A stretch of DNA of 38,144 bases from JBBRQP01 sp038226175 (lineage in GTDB: Bacteria; Cyanobacteriota; Cyanobacteriia; Gloeobacterales; Anthocerotibacteraceae). Position 1 is the first letter of the stretch. Every line of letters starts with the position of its first letter. Location of the stretch: positions 1 to 38,144 of the forward strand of contig JBBRQP010000022.1 in the NCBI GenBank assembly GCA_038226175.1, written 5' to 3'. A program made the translations under genes and the position numbers. A model generated the notes under the pieces. It had not been told where the DNA came from. It ran no database searches and saw only the letters and a list, made by a program, of their open reading frames with translations. Positions 31,355 through 38,144 of this stretch are shown piece after piece.

Positions 31355-32692
31355 ATGTACAAATTTGTGGTCATACTGGCACTCCTAATGGTCGGCACGT
31401 TTGAGGTATCAGCGCAGTCTGCGGCTACGCCCATCTCAGAAACAATAGCCCGTGATTTGGTCACAGCCTTAGTTAAGCAAGATTTTGTGGGTGCGACTGC
31501 TAAGTTTGATGCCAGGATGAATGCTGGCTTACCGGCTACCCAATTGCAAGCAGTCTGGCAAGGTCTACTTGCCCAAACGGGTGCTTTCAAAGAGCAACTA
31601 AGTATCCGCCATGAGTCAGAAAAACAATTTGATGCTGTCTATATTACCTGTGCTTTTGAGCGTACAAATCTGGATGCCAAAGTCATCGTAGACCCTGTGC
31701 ATGAAAAAATAGTGGGCTTGTTTTTTGTGCCAAGCACAATACCATCGTCTGCTGCAGTATCGTATCAGCCGCCGAGTTATGCCCGTCCTAGTACATTTCA
31801 TGAACAAGCAGTAACCATAGGTAACAACCCCTGGCAGTTACCCGGAACCCTGACCTTACCTAATGGTAAAGGCTCCTTTCCAGCCATAGTGTTAGTGCAT
31901 GGCTCCGGGCCTAATGACCGGGATGAAACTCTCGGGCCGAATAAAATATTTGCTGACCTCGCGCTAGGTTTGGCCTCTGATGGGATTGCCGTACTCCGCT
32001 ATGACAAGCGCACCAAAGTCTATGCAGCCAAACTTGCGGGAAATGCAAACCTCACCGCTAAAGAAGAGACTTTAGATGATGCTTTGGCGGCAGTGGCTTG
32101 GCTGAAGAGGTCAAAACAAATTAACCCAAAGCAGATTTTCATCTTGGGACATAGTTTTGGTGGCATGTTAGTTCCGCGTTTAGGTCAGATGGCACCGCAG
32201 GTGCGTGGGTTGATCGCCTTAGCCGCTAACGCGCGCCCCCTCGAAGATATGCTTTTGGAACAGGTGACCTATCTAGGTTCTTATAATCAAACCCAACTCG
32301 CCGAACTCACGCAGCAGGTAGCCCGGGTCAAAGACCCAACTCTAACGGCAGCTACCTCGAGTACCGAACTTCCTTTAGGTATCCCCGCCCAGTATTGGCT
32401 CTATTTGCGAGACTATAATCCAGTTCAGGTGGCAACTACCTTGAAACAACCGTTGCTCATCTTGCAAGGTCAGCAGGATTACCAAGTAACGCACAAAGAT
32501 TTTGAGACCTGGCAAAAATATTTAGCTGGTCATACCAACGTTACATTTAAGAGTTACAAGAAACTGAACCACTTATTTATGGTGAGTTCGGTGCGTAATC
32601 CCTCAGATTACGAGAAACCAGCTCATGTAGAACAACAGGTGCTGGAGGATATTGTGTATTGGCTCAAAGGGATTACTGACAGCAGTAAGTAA
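31355..32692 (+). CDS. secreted alpha/beta hydrolase with DUF3887-type N-terminal domain
   Basis: This 445-aa protein has a signal peptide (FVVILALLMVGTFEVSAQ). A small domain of about 110 residues resembles DUF3887 (ARDLVTALVKQDFVGATAKF, then WQGLLAQTGAFKEQ). The hydrolase follows: VLVHGSGPNDRDETLGPNK (oxyanion region), the nucleophile elbow GHSFGG (Ser), a likely acid in LILQGQQDYQVT, and a final His in KKLNHLF. An esterase or peptidase acting in the periplasm is the general expectation; the substrate is unknown. It is monocistronic, with 144 bp upstream and 237 bp before psaA. Confidence 0.88.
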   Translation: MYKFVVILALLMVGTFEVSAQSAATPISETIARDLVTALVKQDFVGATAKFDARMNAGLPATQLQAVWQGLLAQTGAFKEQLSIRHESEKQFDAVYITCAFERTNLDAKVIVDPVHEKIVGLFFVPSTIPSSAAVSYQPPSYARPSTFHEQAVTIGNNPWQLPGTLTLPNGKGSFPAIVLVHGSGPNDRDETLGPNKIFADLALGLASDGIAVLRYDKRTKVYAAKLAGNANLTAKEETLDDALAAVAWLKRSKQINPKQIFILGHSFGGMLVPRLGQMAPQVRGLIALAANARPLEDMLLEQVTYLGSYNQTQLAELTQQVARVKDPTLTAATSSTELPLGIPAQYWLYLRDYNPVQVATTLKQPLLILQGQQDYQVTHKDFETWQKYLAGHTNVTFKSYKKLNHLFMVSSVRNPSDYEKPAHVEQQVLEDIVYWLKGITDSSK

Positions 32693-32755
32693 CGTAAATG
32701 CATAGATCAGGACACAAAACAATAGCTAAGATCAGGCAAAAAGTCCCCATACATC

Positions 32756-32769
32756 TTAATAATTATTAA
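32756..32769. promoter_or_regulatory. 14-bp A+T palindrome upstream of psaA
   Basis: TTAATAATTATTAA is a perfect palindrome. Its right half AATTATTAA recurs exactly 30 bp downstream (32791-32799), about three helical turns, as expected for paired regulator sites. The second copy lies next to CTTACAAA, which partly resembles the HLR1 element of the PSI regulator RpaB; the match is imperfect. Confidence 0.35.
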
Positions 32770-32802
32770 CAAAACTTGGCTTATCTTACAAATTATTAAG
32801 CA

Positions 32803-32834
32803 GTTTCAAGAGGCTGAAACACCCACCCTATAAT
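32803..32834 (+). promoter_or_regulatory. psaA promoter with adjacent inverted repeat
   Basis: TATAAT at 32829-32834 is a consensus -10 box, 95 bp upstream of the psaA start. No good -35 is seen. Instead a perfect inverted repeat GTTTCA-AGAGGC-TGAAAC (32803-32820) occupies the -35 region, as would suit an activator-dependent promoter. Light or redox control of psaAB is known in cyanobacteria; this site as its operator is inferred. Confidence 0.5.
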
Positions 32835-32929
32835 GCGTGTAGGTCTTCTTGTGTTCTGACATCCGCCATCATGTTTTATTCCGTGACAGGCACTAGAAGA
32901 CTTGATTCTACGTTCTGAGGAAAGTTCCT

Positions 32930-35287
32930 ATGACGATGACCCCTCAGGAAGAGCGTCCCGTAACGCGGGCGACTGCCGACGAAAACCCCGTAGCGACTTC
33001 GACAGAGAAGTGGTTCAAACCGGGTTGGTTCGAGCGGAGCCTAGCGAAAGGTCCCAAAACCACGACCTGGATTTGGGATTTACACGCTCTTGCCCATGAC
33101 TTTGAAGTACAAACATCGGATCGGGAAGATATTGCCCGTAAGATTTTCGCTGCTCACTTTGGGCATTTGGCGATTGTCTTTATTTGGCTGAGTGTGTCCT
33201 TCTTCTATGGCGCGCTCTCTTCCAATTTCACGGCTTGGATTGATAATCCGACTGGTCTCAAGCCCAGCGCTCAGCTCGTCTGGCCTGTGTTTGGTCAAGA
33301 AGTCCTCAATGACCCCGCCACAGCTGTCAAAGGCTTTGAGACGGGCGGTATTGTGATGACTTCGGGTCTATTTCATCTCTGGCGGGCTGTGGGTTTTACC
33401 AACAGTACGCAGCTGCTCGCAACGGCAGTAGGCGGCTTGGTAGCAGCTGCAATTTGCCTGTTTGGCGGTTGGTTTCACTACCATGTACGCGCTCCCAAAC
33501 TGGAATGGTTCCAAAATGTTGAATCCATGCTCAACCATCACTTGGCAGGTTTGCTCGGTCTAGGTTGTCTGGGTTGGACAGGACACCTGATCCACGTGGC
33601 TTTGCCCGTCAATGCGATGCTCGACCAAGGCATGAAAGCAGCGGATATTCCTCTGCCCCAAGTCTACCTTTTTGATACGGCCTTTATGGCTAAGTTTTAC
33701 CCTAGTTTCTCGCAAGGGCTAACCCCCTTCTTCACGGGTAACTGGGCGGCTTACAGCGATTTCTTGACCTTCAAGGGCGGCCTTAATCCCCAAACCGGAT
33801 CGCTATGGATGACGGATATTGCTCACCACCACCTCGCGCTGGCCGTGATGTTTATTGTGGCGGGCCATATGTACCGCACCAACGGTCCTTGGAATCCCTT
33901 GGGTCTGGGTCACTCGATCAAAGAAATCCTCGAAGCCCATAAAGGTCCTTTTACTGGCGAAGGTCACAAAGGTCTCTATGAAGTCTTGACCACCTCTTGG
34001 CATGCCCAATTGGCAATTAACCTTGCCATGGCAGGTTCGATTTCGATTATCACAGCGCACCATATGTACGCCATGAACCCCTATCCTTATATGGGCATTG
34101 ACTACGCGACTCAAATCTCGTTGTTTACCCATCACATGTGGATTGGCGGTTTCTTGATTGTCGGAGCGGGTGCTCATGCTGCAATTTTCATGGTGCGTGA
34201 TTACGATCCGGCGCTCAATCAAAATAACGTCTTAGATCGGATGCTCCGTCACCGTGATGCCATCATTTCTCATCTCAACTGGGTCTGTTTATTCTTAGGC
34301 TTCCATAGCTTCGGGTTGTATATTCACAACGACACGATGCAAGCTCTGGGTCGGCCTAATGATATGTTCGCAGACTGGGCGATCAAGCTCGAACCAGTAT
34401 TTGCGCAATTTGTCCAAACCATCCATGCCAAAGCGATGGGGTTTGGTTCGACTGCGCCTTACTTGGGTCAAGCAACGTCTCCTGTGTGGTCAGTACCCTA
34501 TCCCGGTTCTGGTGTTACGCCGACGGTGATTGCGATCGCTGGCAAAATCTCATCCGCACCGATTCCCTTGGGAACAGCGGACTTCTTGGTTCACCACATC
34601 CACGCCTTGACGATTCATGTCACGGTCTTGATCTTGCTCAAGGGTGTGTTGTTTGCCCGGTCTTCACGGTTGATTCCTGATAAAGCTAACCTCGGATTCC
34701 GCTTCCCTTGCGATGGTCCCGGACGCGGTGGTACTTGCCAATCTTCAGCTTGGGATCATGTGTTCCTGGGTCTGTTTTGGATGTACAACTGCATCTCGAT
34801 TGTGATCTTCCACTTCTCGTGGAAAATGCAGTCTGATGTTTGGGGTACGGTAGATGCCTCGACTAAGGCGATTGAGCATTTGGTGCCGAGTTCGGATGTG
34901 CTGTTAGCGAACGGTCAAACTGTCGCTTTAAGCCAATGGGCAGCCTCGGCGGTCAACATCAATGGTTGGCTGCGCGACTTCCTCTGGGCACAGGCTTCGA
35001 GTGTTATCAACTCTTACAACACGCCTAGTGCGGCTTACGGCTTGCTGTTCCTCGGAGCACACTTCGTTTGGGCGTTCTCACTGATGTTCCTTTTCAGTGG
35101 ACGTGGTTATTGGCAAGAGTTGATCGAGTCCATCGTTTGGGCACACAACAAATTGAAAGTGAGTCCTACTATCCAACCCCGCGCCCTGAGCATTACGCAA
35201 GGTCGGGCGGTCGGTGTAGCCCACTACCTGCTGGGTGGCATTGTCACCACGTGGGCGTTCTTCATAGCCCATTTCCTGGCACTTTAA
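32930..35287 (+). CDS. psaA: photosystem I P700 chlorophyll a apoprotein A1
   Basis: PsaA is one of the two core subunits that bind P700, most antenna chlorophylls and the F_X cluster. The 785-aa protein is longer than the usual 750 or so. The F_X cysteines are in RFPCDGPGRGGTCQSSAWDH. Many His-rich chlorophyll-binding helices are visible (LNHHLAGLLGLGCLGWTGHL, DIAHHHLALAVMFIVAGHMY), and the C-terminal helix follows GRAVGVAHYLLGG. Extra length lies mainly in the N-terminus and in the loop VWGTVDASTKAIEHL to ALSQWAASAVNINGW. GAGGAAAG precedes the ATG; a second ATG two codons later is possible. psaB follows after 9 bp. The gene ends in FLAL instead of the common ISVG-type end. Confidence 0.98.
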   Translation: MTMTPQEERPVTRATADENPVATSTEKWFKPGWFERSLAKGPKTTTWIWDLHALAHDFEVQTSDREDIARKIFAAHFGHLAIVFIWLSVSFFYGALSSNFTAWIDNPTGLKPSAQLVWPVFGQEVLNDPATAVKGFETGGIVMTSGLFHLWRAVGFTNSTQLLATAVGGLVAAAICLFGGWFHYHVRAPKLEWFQNVESMLNHHLAGLLGLGCLGWTGHLIHVALPVNAMLDQGMKAADIPLPQVYLFDTAFMAKFYPSFSQGLTPFFTGNWAAYSDFLTFKGGLNPQTGSLWMTDIAHHHLALAVMFIVAGHMYRTNGPWNPLGLGHSIKEILEAHKGPFTGEGHKGLYEVLTTSWHAQLAINLAMAGSISIITAHHMYAMNPYPYMGIDYATQISLFTHHMWIGGFLIVGAGAHAAIFMVRDYDPALNQNNVLDRMLRHRDAIISHLNWVCLFLGFHSFGLYIHNDTMQALGRPNDMFADWAIKLEPVFAQFVQTIHAKAMGFGSTAPYLGQATSPVWSVPYPGSGVTPTVIAIAGKISSAPIPLGTADFLVHHIHALTIHVTVLILLKGVLFARSSRLIPDKANLGFRFPCDGPGRGGTCQSSAWDHVFLGLFWMYNCISIVIFHFSWKMQSDVWGTVDASTKAIEHLVPSSDVLLANGQTVALSQWAASAVNINGWLRDFLWAQASSVINSYNTPSAAYGLLFLGAHFVWAFSLMFLFSGRGYWQELIESIVWAHNKLKVSPTIQPRALSITQGRAVGVAHYLLGGIVTTWAFFIAHFLAL

Positions 35288-35296
35288 GGAGTAGTC

Positions 35297-37552
35297 ATGG
35301 CAAAACGTTTTCCCACTTTCAGCCAGGACTTGGCCCAAGACCCGACTACCCGCCGGATCTGGTATGGCATAGCTACCGCCCATGACTTTGAAAGTCATGA
35401 CGGGATGACCGAAGAGACGTTGTATCAAAAGATCTTCGCTTCGCACTTCGGGCACTTAGCCATCATCTTCCTGTGGGCGTCGAGTTTTAACTTCCACGTA
35501 GCTTGGCAAGGTAACTTTGAGCAATGGCTTGCTGATCCTGCAAAGGTGAAGCCCATTGCCCACGCAATTTTTGACCCTCACTTCGGAGCTGGGGCGATCA
35601 AAGCCTTTACCCCTGAGGGTGGTTATGGTCCGGTCAACATCATGTACTCCGGTCTATACTACTTCTGGTACACCATTGGCTTTCGCCACAACAGCGAGTT
35701 GTACGAAGGCGCTATCTTCTTGATTTTCTTGGCAATCCTAGCTTTGGTGGCGGGTCGGCTGCATTTGCAACCCCGTTTCCGTCCTTCCTTGGCTTGGTTT
35801 AAAAATGCTGAATCCCGTTTGAATCACCACTTGTCTGGCCTATTTGGAGTTTCCTCCTTGGCTTGGGCTGGTCACCTGATTCACGTGGCGATTCCTCGGG
35901 CGCATGGTGTGGAAGTAAACTGGGGGAATTTTCTCTCAATCAAACCCCATGAATCTGGTTTGGTTCCTTTCTTTACCGGGAACTGGGGCGTCTACGCTCA
36001 GCCCGATGCTAAAGGTAATCCGGCTATTTTGACCTTCTTGGGTGGTCTTGATCCGCAAACCAATTCGCTGCCCTTGGGCGATATGGCGCATCATCACTTG
36101 GCAATTGCGGTGATTTTCATCATCGCAGGTCATATGTACCGCACCAATTTTGGCTTGGGGCATAACCTCAAGGAATTGGTAGATGGTCAAGTCTGGCCGG
36201 GTGTGGGAGCTGGACACCGGGGTCTTTACGACACGGTCAATAACTCCTTGCACTTCCAATTAGCCCTCGCCTTAGGTGCTTTGGGTACGGTAACTTCCTT
36301 GGTCGCCCAACAGATGTACGCCTTGCCGCCTTATGCATACATGGCGAAAGACCATACGACGATGGCAGCGCTCTACACCCATCACCAGTACATCGCTGGC
36401 TTCTTATTAGTAGGTGCTTTTGCCCACGCCGCCATCTTCTGGATACGGGACTACGATCCGGAGGCTAACAAAGATAACGTACTGGCACGGGTACTCGAAC
36501 ACAAAGAAGCAATCATTTCCCACTTATCCTGGGTATCGTTGTTCCTTGGGTTCCATACCTTGGGTCTCTATGTCCATAACGACGTGATGCAAGCCTTCGG
36601 GCGGCCGGAAGACCAAATCCTGATTGAACCGGTATTTGCCCAATGGGTACAGGCGCAGTCTGGGGTAATTATTCCGGGTATTGCACCGTTGTTTGGTTTC
36701 TTGCAAGATGGCATGACCTTAGGTACGACCCCAGCAGCGGGTTCGGTCTTCGGGATGGGTTGGTTCTGCTCGGTTAACGGCGGTCCTGGTCTAGCGGAAG
36801 CGGCAGCTACCTTACCTTCTCTGGCAGCTTGCGCCAAAGCTGGTTTTGGTGGGCTCGAAGCTCCGGTCTTCTTGTCTATCGGCCCTGGCGATTTCTTGGT
36901 ACACCATGCTATTGCCTTAGGGATTCACACGACACTCTTGATCTTGGTCAAAGGTGCCTTGGATGCCCGTGGTTCTAAGCTGATGCCCGACAAAAAAGAC
37001 TTCGGCTTTGCCTTCCCTTGCGATGGCCCCGGACGCGGTGGTACTTGCGATATCTCGGCTTGGGATGCTTTTTATCTGTCGATGTTCTGGATGCTCAATA
37101 CCATTGGTTGGATTACTTTCTACTGGCATTGGAAGCATCTGGCGTTATGGACGGATAATGTGGCTTCCTTTAATAGTGGTTCGACCTATTTGATGGGTTG
37201 GTTGCGTGATTACCTCTGGGCGTATTCTTCGCCTCTGATCAACGGCTACAGCCCCACCTCGGCGGTAAATAACCTGTCGGTATGGAGTTGGATGTTCCTC
37301 TTCGGTCACTTAGTTTGGGCAACGGGCTTCATGTTCCTGATTGCTTGGCGCGGTTACTGGCAAGAGCTGATCGAGACGTTGGTTTGGGCTCACGAGCGTA
37401 CTCCGCTTGCTAACCTGATCCGCTGGAAAGACAAGCCTGTGGCGATGTCGATTGTGCAAGGACGTTTGATTGGTTTGGCTCACTTCACAGTGGGGTATAT
37501 CCTAACTTACGCGGCCTTCTTGATTGCTTCGACAGCGGGCTTGAGTACCTAG
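35297..37552 (+). CDS. psaB: photosystem I P700 chlorophyll a apoprotein A2
   Basis: PsaB is the second P700 core subunit. It is 751 aa, a normal length, ending FLIASTAGLST without the long C-terminal extension reported for Gloeobacter violaceus PsaB. The F_X cysteines are in FPCDGPGRGGTCDISAWDA. Typical stretches include HVAWQGNFEQWLADPAKVKP, DMAHHHLAIAVIFIIAGHMY and SRLNHHLSGLFGVSSLAWAG. The loop between IIPGIAPLFG and LSIGPGDFLVHH (about residues 458-530) is unlike the usual sequence and contains two cysteines, C491 (GWFCSVNGG) and C512 (LAACAKAG). AAGGAG precedes the ATG. A strong terminator follows 18 bp after the stop. Confidence 0.98.
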   Translation: MAKRFPTFSQDLAQDPTTRRIWYGIATAHDFESHDGMTEETLYQKIFASHFGHLAIIFLWASSFNFHVAWQGNFEQWLADPAKVKPIAHAIFDPHFGAGAIKAFTPEGGYGPVNIMYSGLYYFWYTIGFRHNSELYEGAIFLIFLAILALVAGRLHLQPRFRPSLAWFKNAESRLNHHLSGLFGVSSLAWAGHLIHVAIPRAHGVEVNWGNFLSIKPHESGLVPFFTGNWGVYAQPDAKGNPAILTFLGGLDPQTNSLPLGDMAHHHLAIAVIFIIAGHMYRTNFGLGHNLKELVDGQVWPGVGAGHRGLYDTVNNSLHFQLALALGALGTVTSLVAQQMYALPPYAYMAKDHTTMAALYTHHQYIAGFLLVGAFAHAAIFWIRDYDPEANKDNVLARVLEHKEAIISHLSWVSLFLGFHTLGLYVHNDVMQAFGRPEDQILIEPVFAQWVQAQSGVIIPGIAPLFGFLQDGMTLGTTPAAGSVFGMGWFCSVNGGPGLAEAAATLPSLAACAKAGFGGLEAPVFLSIGPGDFLVHHAIALGIHTTLLILVKGALDARGSKLMPDKKDFGFAFPCDGPGRGGTCDISAWDAFYLSMFWMLNTIGWITFYWHWKHLALWTDNVASFNSGSTYLMGWLRDYLWAYSSPLINGYSPTSAVNNLSVWSWMFLFGHLVWATGFMFLIAWRGYWQELIETLVWAHERTPLANLIRWKDKPVAMSIVQGRLIGLAHFTVGYILTYAAFLIASTAGLST

Positions 37553-37570
37553 CGAGTCTGATTAGTTCAC

Positions 37571-37600
37571 AAAAAAGCCTCCCGCATGGGAGGCTTTTTT
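37571..37600 (+). terminator. rho-independent terminator of psaAB
   Basis: AAAAAAGCCTCCC-GCAT-GGGAGGCTTTTTT is a perfect 13-bp stem, GC-rich at its top and ending in a run of six Ts, 18 bp after the psaB stop. The A-run on the other side allows it to end the minus-strand gene downstream too. Confidence 0.95.
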
Positions 37601-37621
37601 ATTAGATAGGTCTGACAAGAT

Positions 37622-37924
37622 TTACCGAAATCCTTTTTTTGTCCCAAAATAGACTTTTTGAAACTCTAACTGATTGTTGGCAGGATTATAGAGCGTGTAA
37701 TGCGCAAAACTATCTGAATTGTTAACCTTACCTACACCCACTACACGGCGCGGGGTCAAATGATGATGATCAGAAATTTGGGGTTGATCAAGGGTTTGTA
37801 AGGTAGTTGTAAGCTCAGCATCAGCTAGCTCGTAAATAAATTGCTCCCCATTACAAAAAATTTGTGGAACTTCAGCCCGTTGTAGGCGATCAAGAATCTG
37901 CAAGGGTGGTGTGATGGGTGTCAA
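37622..37924 (-). CDS. hypothetical exported protein, apparently 5'-truncated beside an IS630 element
   Basis: The longest frame with a start (TTG 37924) gives 100 aa: PLQILDRLQRAEVPQIFCNG, EQFIYELADAELTTTLQTLD, then HYTLYNPANNQLEF and a basic end. I do not recognise it. The frame stays open upstream to 37975 and reads ESVLLICGSILGAEDALT, which looks like the second half of a signal peptide. It then meets a stop (37976-37978) only 12 bp from the start of the IS630 transposase. The natural start and first half of the signal sequence are thus probably missing, removed by an insertion. The product may no longer be exported. Confidence 0.5.
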   Translation of the reverse strand: MTPITPPLQILDRLQRAEVPQIFCNGEQFIYELADAELTTTLQTLDQPQISDHHHLTPRRVVGVGKVNNSDSFAHYTLYNPANNQLEFQKVYFGTKKGFR

Positions 37925-37989
37925 AGCATCTTCTGCACCTAAGATACTGCCACAGATAAGTAATACACTTTCCGCTTATAGAATAAGGT

Positions 37990-38144
37990 ATGGTAAAAAA
38001 CCTCAGTCTTGTGAACCACCTGAGTGTGGAAGAATTAGAAAAGCGCTACCGCCAAGCAACGGACGGGGTGGAACGCACCCACCTGCAAATTATTTGGTTA
38101 CTCGCTCAAGGCAAAACCACCCGTCAAGCGGCTGAACTTACGGC
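37990..38144 (+). CDS. IS630-family transposase, N-terminal part cut by window edge
   Basis: An open frame starts at ATG 37990 and runs off the window (51 codons). It reads NHLSVEELEKRYRQATDGVE, then RTHLQIIWLLAQGKTTRQAA. This is the N-terminal helix-turn-helix of a common cyanobacterial IS630-type transposase, different from the one at the left edge. It lies immediately next to the truncated exported-protein gene. Left inverted repeat and target TA duplication could not be fixed without the right end. Confidence 0.75.
   Translation, partial: MVKNLSLVNHLSVEELEKRYRQATDGVERTHLQIIWLLAQGKTTRQAAELT

Noticed and set aside
32781..32803. HLR1 (RpaB) site at CTTACAAATTATTAAG
   Set aside because: Only the first half is close to the consensus and the second repeat deviates; mentioned only as a partial resemblance.
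34532..34539. HIP1 palindrome GCGATCGC as a repeat feature
   Set aside because: Only one copy was noticed, inside psaA; it is not enriched here.
1..38144. The whole window as one composite transposon between two IS630 elements
   Set aside because: The two transposases are of different types, point outward, and bracket clearly core genes.
1..38144. CRISPR arrays, rRNA or tRNA genes
   Set aside because: No regularly spaced repeats and no recognisable tRNA or rRNA sequence were seen on reading; a covariance-model scan was not possible.

Overview
The window comes from a cyanobacterium. It ends with a psaA-psaB photosystem I operon and also carries a cyanobacterial-order PyrF-PyrE fusion, a long-form IspH, a short NusA and a Sll0783/Nit1C-type nitrogen-starvation cluster. 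PsaA is long (785 aa) and has an N-terminus resembling the early-branching, thylakoid-less Gloeobacterales, as I remember them. PsaB (751 aa) lacks the C-terminal extension reported for Gloeobacter violaceus. A Gloeobacterales-like lineage other than Gloeobacter itself is a reasonable inference, not a proven one.

Layout. (1) 1-770 is a scrap zone: the start of an IS630 transposase, a frameshifted XRE antitoxin-like regulator, and a multiply frameshifted relic of what looks like a membrane cytochrome b gene. The relic sits under a spurious 5' extension of pyrF-pyrE. (2) 769-10763 is mostly core: UMP synthase, two tandem secreted paralogues, rimP-nusA, a CDF metal exporter, a lipoprotein nuclease, then a CADD-type (4-aminobenzoate-forming) oxygenase overlapping purN. 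(3) 10764-12958 is an A+T-rich accessory islet. It holds a two-gene overlapping module (tandem Phd/YefM-like protein plus a protein with a possible RelE/HigB-like N-terminus and a winged-helix-like C-terminus), faced by a small membrane protein with its own promoter and hairpin. (4) 12959-17567 is a heavy-metal RND efflux pair plus an overlapping 45-aa membrane microprotein. (5) 17583-23366 holds acsA, ispH, plsY, rsgA, a secreted unknown and a 60-aa membrane protein. (6) 23470-31210 is a GAF-LuxR regulator behind a textbook NtcA-type promoter, then an eight-gene run: MTHFR-like protein, NitB, nitrilase NitC, radical SAM NitD, acetyltransferase NitE, AIR-synthase-like NitF, glycosyltransferase and NitG. 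(7) 31355-37600 has an alpha/beta hydrolase and psaA-psaB with a strong terminator. (8) 37622-38144 has a gene whose signal peptide appears to be cut off next to a second, different IS630 transposase.

The best candidates for something new are the 11.0-12.7 kb module, the MTHFR-extended and NitH-less Nit1C cluster with its NtcA-linked regulator, the RND-coupled microprotein, and the cysteine-bearing loop of PsaB. No rRNA, tRNA or CRISPR array was seen. Family names are from memory of conserved motifs; no database search was run.
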